This document shows, one piece after another, positions 25,868-35,986 of a stretch of 64,000 nucleotides of DNA. The translations under genes and the position numbers were made by a program. The notes beneath the pieces are model-generated. The model made no database searches. It was not told the origin of the DNA and worked only from the letters and a program-made list of their open reading frames with translations. Origin of the DNA: Neurospora tetraspora (taxonomy: Eukaryota > Ascomycota > Sordariomycetes > Sordariales > Sordariaceae). Numbering within the stretch: the stretch's first letter is position 1; the number at the start of each line of letters is the position of its first letter. The stretch is taken from the NCBI RefSeq assembly GCF_033439725.1, contig NW_026944385.1, positions 1,488,001 through 1,552,000 on the forward strand, written 5' to 3'.

Positions 25868-28800
25868 ACAGGGCTAGCCTACAATGTACTTGCACTATAC
25901 TAACTGCATATATACTATACCAGAGCTAGTACTATAGCCTAAAGCTATACACTTACGCACTAGTTATATATTCTAGTTACGTGCAATCTCATATACGCGC
26001 GTACTGATTGGCCTACTTAGGCTCTCGCTTATATAACTAATCCTCTACGCACACTTCTCTTTCTTTCCTTCGTATAATAACGTATATTTTACCCTACCCC
26101 TAATAATACCCTTTTACCCCATAATAATTTATTATACTATATTATTACGCTACCTGTATTTATTTAAGGGAAGAACGATTACAATTAATTGCCAATCGTT
26201 GTAACGTCGTTAATTTAATATTACCGATTCGAATTAATTAAAATTGGATACTAGAGTAATTAAAATCCTGTATCGCAATTCTTAGCTTCGAATTAAATAA
26301 TTACTAAACCGAATATTGCTATTAAATAGTTCGTACTCTCTTTTCCCTTCTACCTACCTAGTATATTAATTTAATGATTAATATCTAATATCGTTTTATA
26401 TACTCCCCTAATAAGTGATATTTTTTTTACTATTATTATAATCGGCGCTCTTGCTACTCTAAACCCAGCTAATTAAAAATATTATTCTGACGTTACTTAA
26501 ACTTTCGAAGCCTTTAATAATTAAATAATTTAAATCGATATCATTACCAAATACGTATTACTTTTATTTAACTTCCCGTCTTCTAAATACTTTTTAAAGC
26601 CTACGACCGCCTCCTCTATAATAATATCGTCGCCGCCTATATTCAAATATAAAAAGTATAAAAAAAGTTCGCTACTTCCAAAATTAAATTCGTTATTGTA
26701 TTATGTAATATTAAGCGCCGCAATAGTAATATTATTATAATTTAAATTCAAACCTTCCTCTATACGCAAAAAATAATTAAGAATTATAATAAAGCTATTA
26801 ATAATTTCCATAACAACTACGCTATCGAATTCAAAACTATATATAATATTTACTCTAATATTATTAATACCCTTAATAATAATATTATCGCCTTAAAATA
26901 AGAATTCGCTAATTTCCGCGCCAATTCTAAGAAGGCATACAAGAAACAACGTAACAAATATTTAAAATATATTAACGACCTATATTAATATTTTATTACC
27001 ACCTCCAAGGCCGAATCCGTCCCTAAACCCAAAACCGCTATCCCGTCCCTACCTCCTAAAAATCCTAATAATAATAACCTCTAACGATAATAGCGGCTAT
27101 AAATCAGTATCGCGTATTATTACATCTCCTACTTTCGACGGTAAAAGTAGTTTTATTGAATATATTATTAAGTATTACGCTTAACGCTTCCGCGTTAAAT
27201 TAATTTAAATTAATAAACCAAAAGTTTTTATTACCGAACATACTAAATTTTTATTAATCGTACACTTTATTAAAAACCTTCCCTTCGAAGTTATCGAGAC
27301 TGAATTCAATAAAGTTTTTATTAATAAGCCTACTAAATAAAGTATAACCTTCGAATTGCTTAATAAATTCAATAAAAAATATAATAATATCGATATCTTT
27401 ATACATTCTTATTATAAATTGGAAAAATTAAAAATAATTAAAGGAATAAAGTAGCAAAAATTTGAAGAAAAATTCACCCTCCTTATTAATTATTACAATT
27501 TCGATAATAATATAAAAGTTTACTACTTTCGCTAAAAGATTAATAAGCGGGTCCGTATTACCTTTACTTACTAAAACGATTAGCCTGCTAATAATAAATA
27601 TAAAGAGTAGTTTACTAAGGCCTACAAGTTAATTAAGAATTCAAAGAATAAAAATTAGTGTAAGAAGAACGCTAATCCTTTTTATAAGATTAGTACTACC
27701 GCCGGTATTTCTAACCCCCCTACTTCTAAAGCTAATATTAATTAAAGTGGTAATGCTATAGATTTTAATGCTATATTTACTTCTGATATCTAACTCTCTC
27801 GTATAATCGATAATAAAACTTTTAAATTCCGTATAAAAAATGGAATATATATTCGCTATAGTAAGAAAGGCTATTTCTCAGCCGAATACCGCTTTTATAT
27901 TAATTTTAAAAAGGAAATTAAACCTTTTAACTATAATAAAAATAAAAATAAAAATAAGAATAGTAATAATAATAATAATAACAATAGTAATAATAATAAT
28001 AATAACAATAGTAATAATAATAGTAATTAATAATCTACTTAGGGTTAATATAGTTATAATCAATAGCGTCCTTATAATGGCGGCGGCTATTAAATTAATA
28101 TTATAAATACCGTTCCTACTATAAGTATAGTAATAGGCACTCTAATTCCCAGTACCCTTAACCTCGGCGGTTACTACTACCTAATCCCCATTTACTAGCC
28201 TAATTTCGTTAGCCCTATTATAAGCGACGAGCATAATTTTATTTAAAGTTAGGGAAATATATAACCTCCTAACTAAATTATATTTAAAAATACTAATTTA
28301 TAAGACAAGGAGGATGATAGGGGCCTATCCCTATATAATTAAATATTGTAAAGATAAATAAATCTTTAATTAATAATTATTATAAATACTCTAATTTATT
28401 AAATCTTTTTATCCTCCTATTCTATAGACTACGTAAATTATACTATTCTACTCTCGTTAATAGCGGCTATACTACTCTTCATTTTATTGACTAATATTTT
28501 ATTTATTATTACTAACTCTCTTATTTTATATTAACAACCCTTCAATTTCTTTATTTCGCCAACGGCTATACTAAAAGTAATATTACCTACTGTTCTAAAT
28601 TAATAATATAGGTAAACGTTTATTACGAAATAATCGACCTATTTATCCATAATTTAATAAAATATAACCCTATTATTTAAAGCTATCTTTAATTAATTTA
28701 TTACGCGCCCGGCATTGATTAGCCTAATAATTCCCTCTCCTTCGGCCCCACTTACGAATAATATAATTATTTCCTTTATAGAATTTCAATTTACCTTCGT

Positions 28801-29905
28801 TATATTCCGCTAGCTAAATAGTACGTACCTCCTATTAAAGTAGTTAATACGTATCCTACGTACCGGAAACCTTCTTACGAAAAAATCCTTAACGAAGGGG
28901 AACAAAAATTATTATAATCGGAAACTATATGTCGCTTTTTAATTTTAACGATTATAAGGAAACTTATTCGTTAATAATTTAATTACTTTAAAAACCGGGT
29001 AACTAACCGATTAGGAATTACACCTATTAGCAAAACTTTTAATGATCTAAATTAAATATTTATATTCGCCGCTATACTGTTTTAAGCTAGCCCCCGCATT
29101 TCTCTAATTCCTTATTAAGTAGTTAGAGGGGTCCGTATTAATAATATTAATTACTATATACCAATAAAATTCTATAGTATCCCTAAAGGTCCTATCGACC
29201 TTAATAATATTAAAGAATTATCCGTACTGAATTTTAATTAACTAACCGAAAAATATAAATTATGAATTATCTATATAATTCGAACTAATATAGAAGAAAA
29301 TATTAAGAAAATAGTTAAAACGGATAAAGTAAAGGAGGAGGAAAGAGCTTTAAACCCTAGTAACGTCGGTAATAATTGAAAAAAAATATAATAAAAGAAG
29401 TATTGTAAGGGAGAAATTAAAAGTATAAGCGATTCTTTAATAATAATTTCTATTGTTAAATCGACGCCCTAGTTAGTAAAGGAAATAAGACCGCGCTACA
29501 AGTAGTAAAGGTAATTAACTCTATCTATTTTACTAGTAAAAACGAAAACTTCCCCTACTATAAAAGAATTATTAATAATTACTTTATAATTAATAATATC
29601 TTTATTAATAAAATTATATTAAAAAATATTACTAAGTTCTACGAAACGGCTAATAAAACCCCTGAAACTGACGCCTAAATCCAAACGAACCTACCTAAAT
29701 AATATTAATAGTATATTAATACCTTTCGATAGAAAGGTTTTAAAATCCTGCTCCCAAACTAGTCCTACGATTTAAAACTCGAACTCTGCCTAAGAACCAT
29801 ATACCTAGTAACCTATAACCAACCTTTTAACTCTAACGAATTAAATATTATTAGAAAATAAATCAAAATTAATAAGAAACACTATAATCCTAAAAGGGTA
29901 GGTTT
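25868..29905 (+). mobile_element. Ty3/Gypsy retrotransposon gag-protease relic, truncated
   Basis: A possible 5' LTR (25868-26110, with a TATATAAC box) is followed by a degenerate plus-strand gag. At 27848-27889 a CX2CX4HX4C zinc knuckle can be read in which all four ligands are Tyr, one RIP change each. An Asn-rich microsatellite follows (27938-28031). At 28459-28467 the protease active-site triplet reads Asn-Ser-Gly in place of Asp-Ser-Gly. From 29690 the text matches the region just before Gypsy RT and stops about 29905, before any RT catalytic motif. No 3' LTR was found. Confidence 0.7.
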
Positions 29906-30049
29906 AGTTTAGGGTGTTATAGTAAAATAGTTATTATAATAATAGGTATACAAATTAGTATAGCGGATTGGCAAAGAAAAGAGGAAGAGAATATTAGTTC
30001 AATTATTTTTTTTAGTCAAGTACTAGTCTATTTATATTGTTACAAAGTT

Positions 30050-30183
30050 AGAAGGTAGGGTTTTGCCCTATTTGGGCTGCATTTTTGCTGTCCGGTTGGG
30101 TTTTGGTATGTCCGGTGGTTTTGGTACCAATTCTGTGGAGTAGAGTTGGGGAACAGACAGGAACTGTCAGCCTTACCAACGGG
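30050..30183 (-). repeat. Terminal inverted repeat at the right edge of block 1
   Basis: About 130 bp nearly identical in kind to 46320-46454. It holds CTGTCCGGTTGGGTTTTG, TGTCCGGTGGTTTTG, AGAGTTGGGGAACAGACAGG and ends CCAACGGG before TA (30184-30185). This is one end of the TIR family that also bounds block 2. Its opposite end is not identifiable in block 1. Confidence 0.7.
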
Positions 30184-30280
30184 TAAAACCCTCTTCATTC
30201 CTCTAGACTTTTCCTTTTGCGTGGTCCTGCACGAGCGAAGCTCACTTCCCCTCCAAGAGGTCCACGGTGCAGTTCCGTTG

Positions 30281-30330
30281 CAGCAGAGTTGGGAAAACAG
30301 ACAGAGCACTGACCTCCAATCCTCAACGGG
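30281..30330 (-). repeat. Second, shorter TIR-end fragment
   Basis: GCAGCAGAGTTGGG, ACAGACAG and a final CTCAACGGG directly before TA (30331-30332) repeat the order of the TIR end at 30183, in the same orientation and 95 bp further on. It ends 21 bp from the stop codon of the neighbouring membrane-protein gene. Confidence 0.55.
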
Positions 30331-30351
30331 TACCTTCGGAGTTCCTTCCTA

Positions 30352-30966
30352 TCAAGCTGCGGAGTTAATCTGAGCATACCCGCTATCCCGTTCAGCAACC
30401 ATCAATTTCGGCGACGACAAGGGCATCACAGCCTCGAAAGGCTCTTTCTCCAAAGACAGACCTCGACGCGCCATCCACTCCCTCCTCTCCACCTCGCAAA
30501 ACGCCCCTCTTCTTCTTACCCTTCTCACCATTCTTCCTCTCGATGGCATCAGTCCTCCTACCATCAAGGGCATCTCTTCCTCATCTTCATCGTCGAAAAG
30601 CGTGAACAGAGCCCATCGAACAAATTCCTCCCACCGAATATTGCACATCTCCCAAGTGCTGCACAATTCTTCTGGTCCCTTGCTCGATTGCCCTCGTGTA
30701 ACCCAGAAGAATCTGCCAGATAGTTCACAGAGTCGGATGATGCTCCAACAGGCGACTTCAAGGGGTAGTACCCAGGCGAGGTAGTATAGAGCAAATAGGG
30801 CGACGAGGAGAATTTTGAGATTCGTGTGAACGGCGGCAAAGAGGAAGAACAGAATGAAGCGGGTCCATTGCTTCTTTTCCCAGTAGTTGTCCGGAATGTG
30901 GGAGACGGCTCGGATGTCCCTGTCGTGGTTGAAGCCCATCATGACACCTATGAGTCTGGCAGGCAT
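30352..30966 (-). CDS. Small hypothetical membrane protein
   Basis: 204 residues, one exon, start in a good context (ATCACTATGCC). I do not recognise the family. Residues about 35-80 are strongly hydrophobic and should form two membrane helices with a short turn. A soluble tail follows with an acidic run (DDEDEEE, near residue 126) and then an Arg-rich stretch, so the tail probably lies in the cytoplasm. The stop codon is 21 bp from a TIR fragment, and the last residues may have been altered when the element arrived. The gene lies at the very edge of the RIP block and may be poorly expressed. Its length and a clean frame with normal codon use favour a real gene. Confidence 0.6.
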   Translation of the reverse strand: MPARLIGVMMGFNHDRDIRAVSHIPDNYWEKKQWTRFILFFLFAAVHTNLKILLVALFALYYLAWVLPLEVACWSIIRLCELSGRFFWVTRGQSSKGPEELCSTWEMCNIRWEEFVRWALFTLFDDEDEEEMPLMVGGLMPSRGRMVRRVRRRGAFCEVERREWMARRGLSLEKEPFEAVMPLSSPKLMVAERDSGYAQINSAA

Positions 30967-32456
30967 AGTGATGGAGAGGTGTGGGTAATTTTTTCGAGAT
31001 GATTGTCTCGGGTGTTAGAATTGTGAAGGGAGAAGATGTTGTTAGATTGGTGTTGGTGGAGGGGAAAGTAGGAAACGAAGGAGAAAACAAGATCAAAAAG
31101 ATAAATACCCAACACCATCGCTGTCTATCAATGGCGGACCGGCATGTGGCTTTCCATACATTTGCGTCTCCTAAGCAGAGTAAAAAGTGCATGCTTACAC
31201 AGATGGCTCGGTGGCTGGCGGACCGTGAGATGGTACGGAGGTGCATGTTCGGGCTCCAAAACTCAAAAATGGTCATGAATGAAGAAGGTCTTGAAGTCCG
31301 TTGTTTTATTCCGCTCACATGGCTTTGAGGAGCAGCCTAGTAAGCCGGCAAGGTCTTCTAGCACTGACAACAAACACTGATGTCACGAAGCAGGACGTGC
31401 AATGCCCAATGGGAACGAAAGACCAGCAAAAAAAAAAAAAAAGAAAGAAAGATGGATCGTAATTCTTTTTGCCAAACAAAACTCGAATGCAGCACGCATT
31501 ACATAACGAATGTCACGGAGTTGCCCCGTGACAACTGATGTTAATATCTTTCATTGAACCCGAGTTGACAAGAACGAGCAAGGATGGTCGTTGTCGACGA
31601 TGGACCCACAGTTCAACGACATGGACAAGGGTAGTCCTTACGCGAACGCAAATAAGCTAAATAATGCCAAGATCTGGTGATAGCTTCATTGTCATCATCC
31701 GCTTTAGGTATCTAGATGGCATCCACAAGAAAACAAAGCAGTTGTTCATCGATCACCATGGCAAAAATAAAACCAAAAAGTGCAAAAAAAAGAGGACAAG
31801 AGCAGGGATCGAACAGCTGACGTCACGACGTAGTGGAAGGGAGTAGAAGAGCCCTATTTGCGTAGCCCGAAGACGCCACCATAGCCGTTACTTCCACTGG
31901 AAGAGCCTGGTCTGTTAGGGGCGAGTCCACCATTTAAGGTGAACAAGCCCGCCAGGGGTTCCTGTAGCCCGTGGTTGCGCAACCCCCCACAGGTCGGGTT
32001 TTTAGGCTCAGCGCACCACACCGCTCGACCACACTGCCACTTGTCTGTTAGTTGAATACTTGTCAACCTGAGGTCCTTTATCAACCCCCTTCAAAGGCCA
32101 GTTTGCTGGCTGGCTGTGCCTTGGCGCCCATTCACCGGCAATCCTGTCCCGGCTGCCCTGGTTTCCGTTTCTCCTCTTCGTTACCACCACAGAAACAAGG
32201 AGCGTCGCCTTTTCACCTACGTCAGGTCATCTTGGGTTTTGCACCCGAGCAACACTTCCTGATTTTCCTCGATTCAACCATGCACGAGAGGTTGGTAGGT
32301 ATGTACTGACTCGATTTCAATCCTATGTACAATGGAAGCTAACACCTCAGGCAGACAGACATAGTCTTCCCATGACCTTGTCGCCGCCACGGCCCTTCCG
32401 CATCACCATCACCCATTCCGTTCTTTCCGACCACCCCCAGTCTTTCATCAACGACA
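30967..32456. other. Intergenic region with poly(A) run and pol III-like signals
   Basis: No convincing protein gene. A pure A run lies at 31427-31441. On the minus strand from 32040 to 31784 there is a tRNA-like start (TGTGGTCGAGCGG), a 12-bp palindrome GGTTGCGCAACC (31973-31984), a B-box-like GTTCGATCCC (31807-31816) and a T8 run, listed separately. Confidence 0.5.
31784..32040 (-). ncRNA. Candidate pol III transcript or tRNA-derived SINE
   Basis: Read on the minus strand it starts GGCAGTGTGGTCGAGCGGT, very like the 5' part of a Leu or Ser tRNA with its A box. A B-box-like GTTCGATCCC lies about 215 nt downstream and a T8 run follows. The distance is too great and the T arm too poor for a tRNA. 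A SINE with a tRNA head, or a small structured RNA, would fit. Only the motifs are seen; transcription is inference. Confidence 0.3.
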
Positions 32457-33778
32457 TCAGAAGAAAGTGCCAGTAAACGCACTCTTAACCGCCTGCGCAA
32501 CCAACATCTGGATCTGCACACCCGGATGGTAGTTGTTAAACCACAAACAGCTCACGCCGTCCTCATTGAAGCAAGTAGCATCGGGCGCTCCATACGCCGT
32601 CGGGTTCTTGATGGCCGTCTCAAAGGGCGCCACGGTATCGACGACTTTGCTGGTGGCATCGCAGTTGACCTCGAGGAAGGCTTCCATCCTGGAGGCCAGG
32701 AGGGAGTTGTACTTGGCGATGGCGACCTTTTGGGTAGCGACGGTGGTGGCACCCTCGCCGATCATCAGGGGGGTGTAGTAGATGGCTGTTGTTGCGATGG
32801 GTTGTTAGCAACTGACATTGTCTAGGTCCCAGAACGCTGAACGAGAGAAGAAAAGAAAGAAAAGGACTCACGAGCAGCACCCAAAAGCGCGAACGTTCTC
32901 ACACCACTATCATACAACACCTGCAACCTCCCAAAATAACTATCCATGATCTGTCCATACAACGCATCCGTCTCCGATTCGCCCAACCACCAACTATTGC
33001 CCACATCATTGACACCAATCCAGACCGCAACAAGACTATTCTCGCTGTTCCACGGCGCATAAACCGGACGGCTGGCAATGCTCCCGCTGAACTGGGCGAC
33101 TTGGTCGACGAAGCTCAGCACGGTGGGCGCGAACGGCGTGACGAGCGAGGCGTTGGTGGTGGCTCCACCCGAGGCGAAGTTGTAGGAGAGCGTGAGCGAG
33201 GTGTTGAGCTGAGAGGCCAGGAAGCCGACCCAGTTGAGCCCGCCCGAGGCGGTCCAGCCGGGAAGGGCAGGGTTGCCGAGAGGGTTGGAGGACGAGGGCT
33301 TGGAGCCGTTGATGTCGAAGCCAGTTTGGGAGTAGGAGTCGCCGAAGGAGATGAAGTATTTGACGGCGGTGGCGGAGGGGGCGGGCACGGAGCTGGAGCT
33401 AGTAGACTTGATGCTGGAGCTGGACGACTTGATGGAGGTTGACAAGGTCGTGCTGGCTTTGCTGGTGGTTGTGGGAGTAGCAGAGACGGTGACGAGCTTG
33501 GAGCTGGTGGTGACGACCGCGGCGGAGGTCGGCTGAGGGACGCATTGGTCTGGAAGTTGGTGGTCAGTAATTGTGACGGCTTGAGGAACTGAAGAGTGGC
33601 CGAATTGGAGGCGTCACCTACAGTAATAGTCGTTATACGACGTGCAAGTAGCTACCGAAGTGCAAGCCGAGCCGGCAGACTGCCATCCAACACCACCACA
33701 TTGTTCCCACAGGGGAATATCAGCAGCGACAGCTAGCGCTGGGGCTAGAGCCATGAGGCCGAGTTTGAGAGCTGCCAT
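32457..33778 (-). CDS. Secreted CBM1-linked carbohydrate esterase, CE16/GDSL type
   Basis: Three exons (33778-33622, 33549-32872, 32785-32457) give 387 residues, with introns of 72 and 86 nt (GTAGGT and GTGAGT donors). A signal peptide (about 1-19) is followed by a fungal cellulose-binding module (EQCGG...YYYQC, about 24-57), a Ser/Thr linker and a GDSL hydrolase. GDS has its nucleophile at about Ser124, then GGATTN and GVNDVG blocks, and NNYHP with His near 365. The usual block V Asp three residues before that His is Asn here, which I believe fungal CE16 members often show. CE16 enzymes deacetylate xylo- or manno-oligosaccharides. It probably acts outside the cell on plant wall fragments and is likely induced with cellulases. 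Confidence 0.88.
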
Positions 33779-34396
33779 GGTGGATCGTGGAGTTGGTCCT
33801 GGGGAGAGAATAGCACGCAGGATGATCGACAAGTCAAAGACGACAAAGACATGAGAAATCATCGTCAAGATATACATTATTGCACATGCATCACAGATCT
33901 GGACCGGAACAATGGGTATGGTACTCCTCTCTTTGCTAAGCTGAGATGGTGTAAGATGATTGGCGGAGTAATCAAGAAGACAGGGGTCTGAGTGGACCAT
34001 TCGACCATCCGGAAATGCAGGAACGCGGAGGGAAAGGTTGCGTTCGACCGCCAACTGGCCAGCCAGGAATCCCTACCCGAACAGCCGCCGTTAGAAGTCT
34101 GTGGAGGCTCATCTGGGAATAGAATCGCCTCTTTCCCTGTTTGTGTCTAGCCCATGGGGTTTTATATTGTGTCCCGATGCCAAGGCGTATAGTCTGGTCG
34201 AGGTACGATGTGATGCTGCCAGTGATCCTAAACCGTGATATACATAGTGATGTCGAGATGTCGGCGGATGACGACGCAAAATGGATCAAGGGCGACAAGG
34301 GCCGGACGAAACGCTCTATTAGGGGTATATGGACGAAAAACAGACAAGGACCTTCCTTATGGGAGCAGAACACCAAACCCCGACACCACGCATCCT
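33779..34396. other. Upstream region of the CE16 gene and 3' region of the RGS gene
   Basis: No gene. Both neighbours run on the minus strand, so this holds the esterase promoter and the RGS transcript end. No binding site was assigned with confidence. Confidence 0.5.
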
Positions 34397-35986
34397 TCAT
34401 CCGTCATCACAAACCATCTCCTTCCATATCGGAAGCAAAAAGAACACCACAGTCGACAACGCCGCAAAGATCGTTCCACCCACCATACTCTGCGCCACAA
34501 TCTTCCTCTGCAACCTCCTCAGACTCCGTTCCTGCACCTTCAATCTCTTATCAAAGATCATCATCCTGCCTACCCTCTGTCTTACAGACCTCCTCTTTGT
34601 CTCCTTCCCTTCCTCATTTTCCTCCTGTCCACCACTCATCTCTACCCCTTCCGTCTTCTCCCCATCGTTCAACCTCTCCCACGGCAACCTCTGTCTCCTC
34701 GAGAACAGCAACAAAAAGAAACAGCTACCCCTCAATCCGCACAACACCAAACTCATCCCCACCACCCAAAACCCAAACCCGTCGAAACTCTCCCACCTGC
34801 TCCTTGCACCTCTGCCTTCCGTGAACGCCCTAACCAGAACCACCAGGAAGCCCAACGCCAGTGACACGAAACCCAGGAACGTAGCAAAGCAGATGGTCTC
34901 AAACGTCCCGTTGCTCACTCCCAGCCTGACGAAGTTGCGATGCGAGCACGAGTGAAGTAAGTGGTAGACATGGTCGGCGATCGGTCGGAGGATTTTCGGG
35001 TCCGGTAGCGTGCCGTGGGGTGTAGCAGCAAGTGCGTCGAGAGCAGAGCGGCGGAGGGACATGGGGAGGTTGAGTTCCTTTGGTGACGAAGGCAAGAGGA
35101 AGAGGGTGATGATCGTTTGGATTTCGGAAGGGGGGATGGGGCCCGGTTGAGGGGCGAGAAGGCCGAGGGTGGTGGACTTGTTGGCCGGGTCGGAAGGGTC
35201 GGGGGTCGGGTCGCTCGCGAGGACGGCGGTTCGGCTGTTGTTGAAGTTGTTGAAGAAGGTTGTCGTCGGGAACGCGAGGTTGGATGATGGGGCGCAGGGA
35301 CCGCATGGACGGCAGGATGGGTGGGCGACGCTGGCGGCGCAAGGGGCGGAGGCGGCGATCAGCAAGGATATGCGACGGAGGGTTTCTCCCGCTGTTGTGG
35401 CTGTTGTTTGTTAGCAATTGGCCGAGTTCCGAAACTAACGACCCGGACTCCTGTCAAGTGCACTGTGCGGAGGATCATGTTTGTTCACATGGCGCTTAAC
35501 CTACCCTTCTCAGAGTCTTCGTCTCCTTCGCCATCACTGGGCTGGTAGTGGCTCTTCTTGAAGACAGACGACGATACGCTTCCGCTTTCTGACGCCGTCT
35601 TGGCCAGGCCGTCGGAGTCTTTCTCGTAGCGGTAGGCAAGACCTGTGCTGTAGGACTCTTCGTAGTTCTTGAACCAGATATAGAACTCGAGATTCTCGGA
35701 TGAAAACTCAATGTACTTGAGATACATGTAAAAGTCGTATAGTGACATTGGACTACCTGTCAATACCACCTTGTCAGCATATCATCCACCTGATGCAACT
35801 CTTGGATGTCCACTTACATGTCTTGTTTTGAAGTATACGCTCGAGTCGTAGTCGACTCGGTATCATTCCCTCCCTTCCCGCATATGGACTTGGTGACCTC
35901 TTTCCAGAGCTGGCATTGTTGGCGTATTCCTTGAAGTTCCTATACTCCGGCTTTTTGTACCAGACCAGCCATTCCGGAAACTGCAT
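34397..35986 (-). CDS. RGS-domain protein with three C-terminal membrane helices
   Basis: Three exons (35986-35818, 35756-35505, 35400-34397) give 474 residues, with introns of 61 and 104 nt. The N-terminus (FPEWLVWYKKPEY) and SPMSLYDFYMYLKYIE after Cys57 are typical of the start of the fungal RGS domain. The domain is split by a Ser/Gly- and acid-rich insert and resumes near residue 230, ending about 305 with NFVRLGVSNGT. Membrane helices follow at about 309-333, 349-373 and 446-466, with a basic loop between the last two. RGS proteins speed GTP hydrolysis by G-alpha subunits, so this one should dampen a heterotrimeric G-protein signal at a membrane. Which G-alpha it serves cannot be told. 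Confidence 0.85.

Larger units (their letters stand above)
1..30183. other. RIP-mutated AT-rich repeat block 1
   Basis: About 30 kb without a credible intact gene. CpA and TpG are scarce, TpA is very common and CpG survives in many places, which is the pattern RIP leaves in duplicated DNA of Pezizomycotina. Conserved codons of recognisable transposon proteins inside it are changed in the RIP direction (Cys and His to Tyr, Asp to Asn, Gln and Trp to stop). The right edge at 30183 is the end of a TIR element. The left edge lies outside the window. Short ORFs here are chance openings in decayed sequence. Dinucleotide statements are by eye, not counted. Confidence 0.9.

Noticed and set aside
27840-28106. 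88-codon ORF and its 61-codon antisense partner, Ile-rich
   Set aside because: Translation of the ATA/AAT microsatellite in a frame other than gag.
31427-31441. A15 run as the tail of a LINE or processed copy
   Set aside because: No target duplication or coding remnant upstream could be seen.
31854-32084. 76-codon minus-strand ORF
   Set aside because: It is a chance translation across the tRNA-like unit; no protein family feature.
32526-32825. Plus-strand ORFs across 32526-33536
   Set aside because: Antisense to the CE16 exons, which have signal peptide, CBM1 and GDSL motifs and consistent splice sites.
34141-34955. Three plus-strand ORFs of over 200 codons
   Set aside because: Antisense to the RGS gene; Ser/Pro-rich text caused by the codon bias of the opposite strand.
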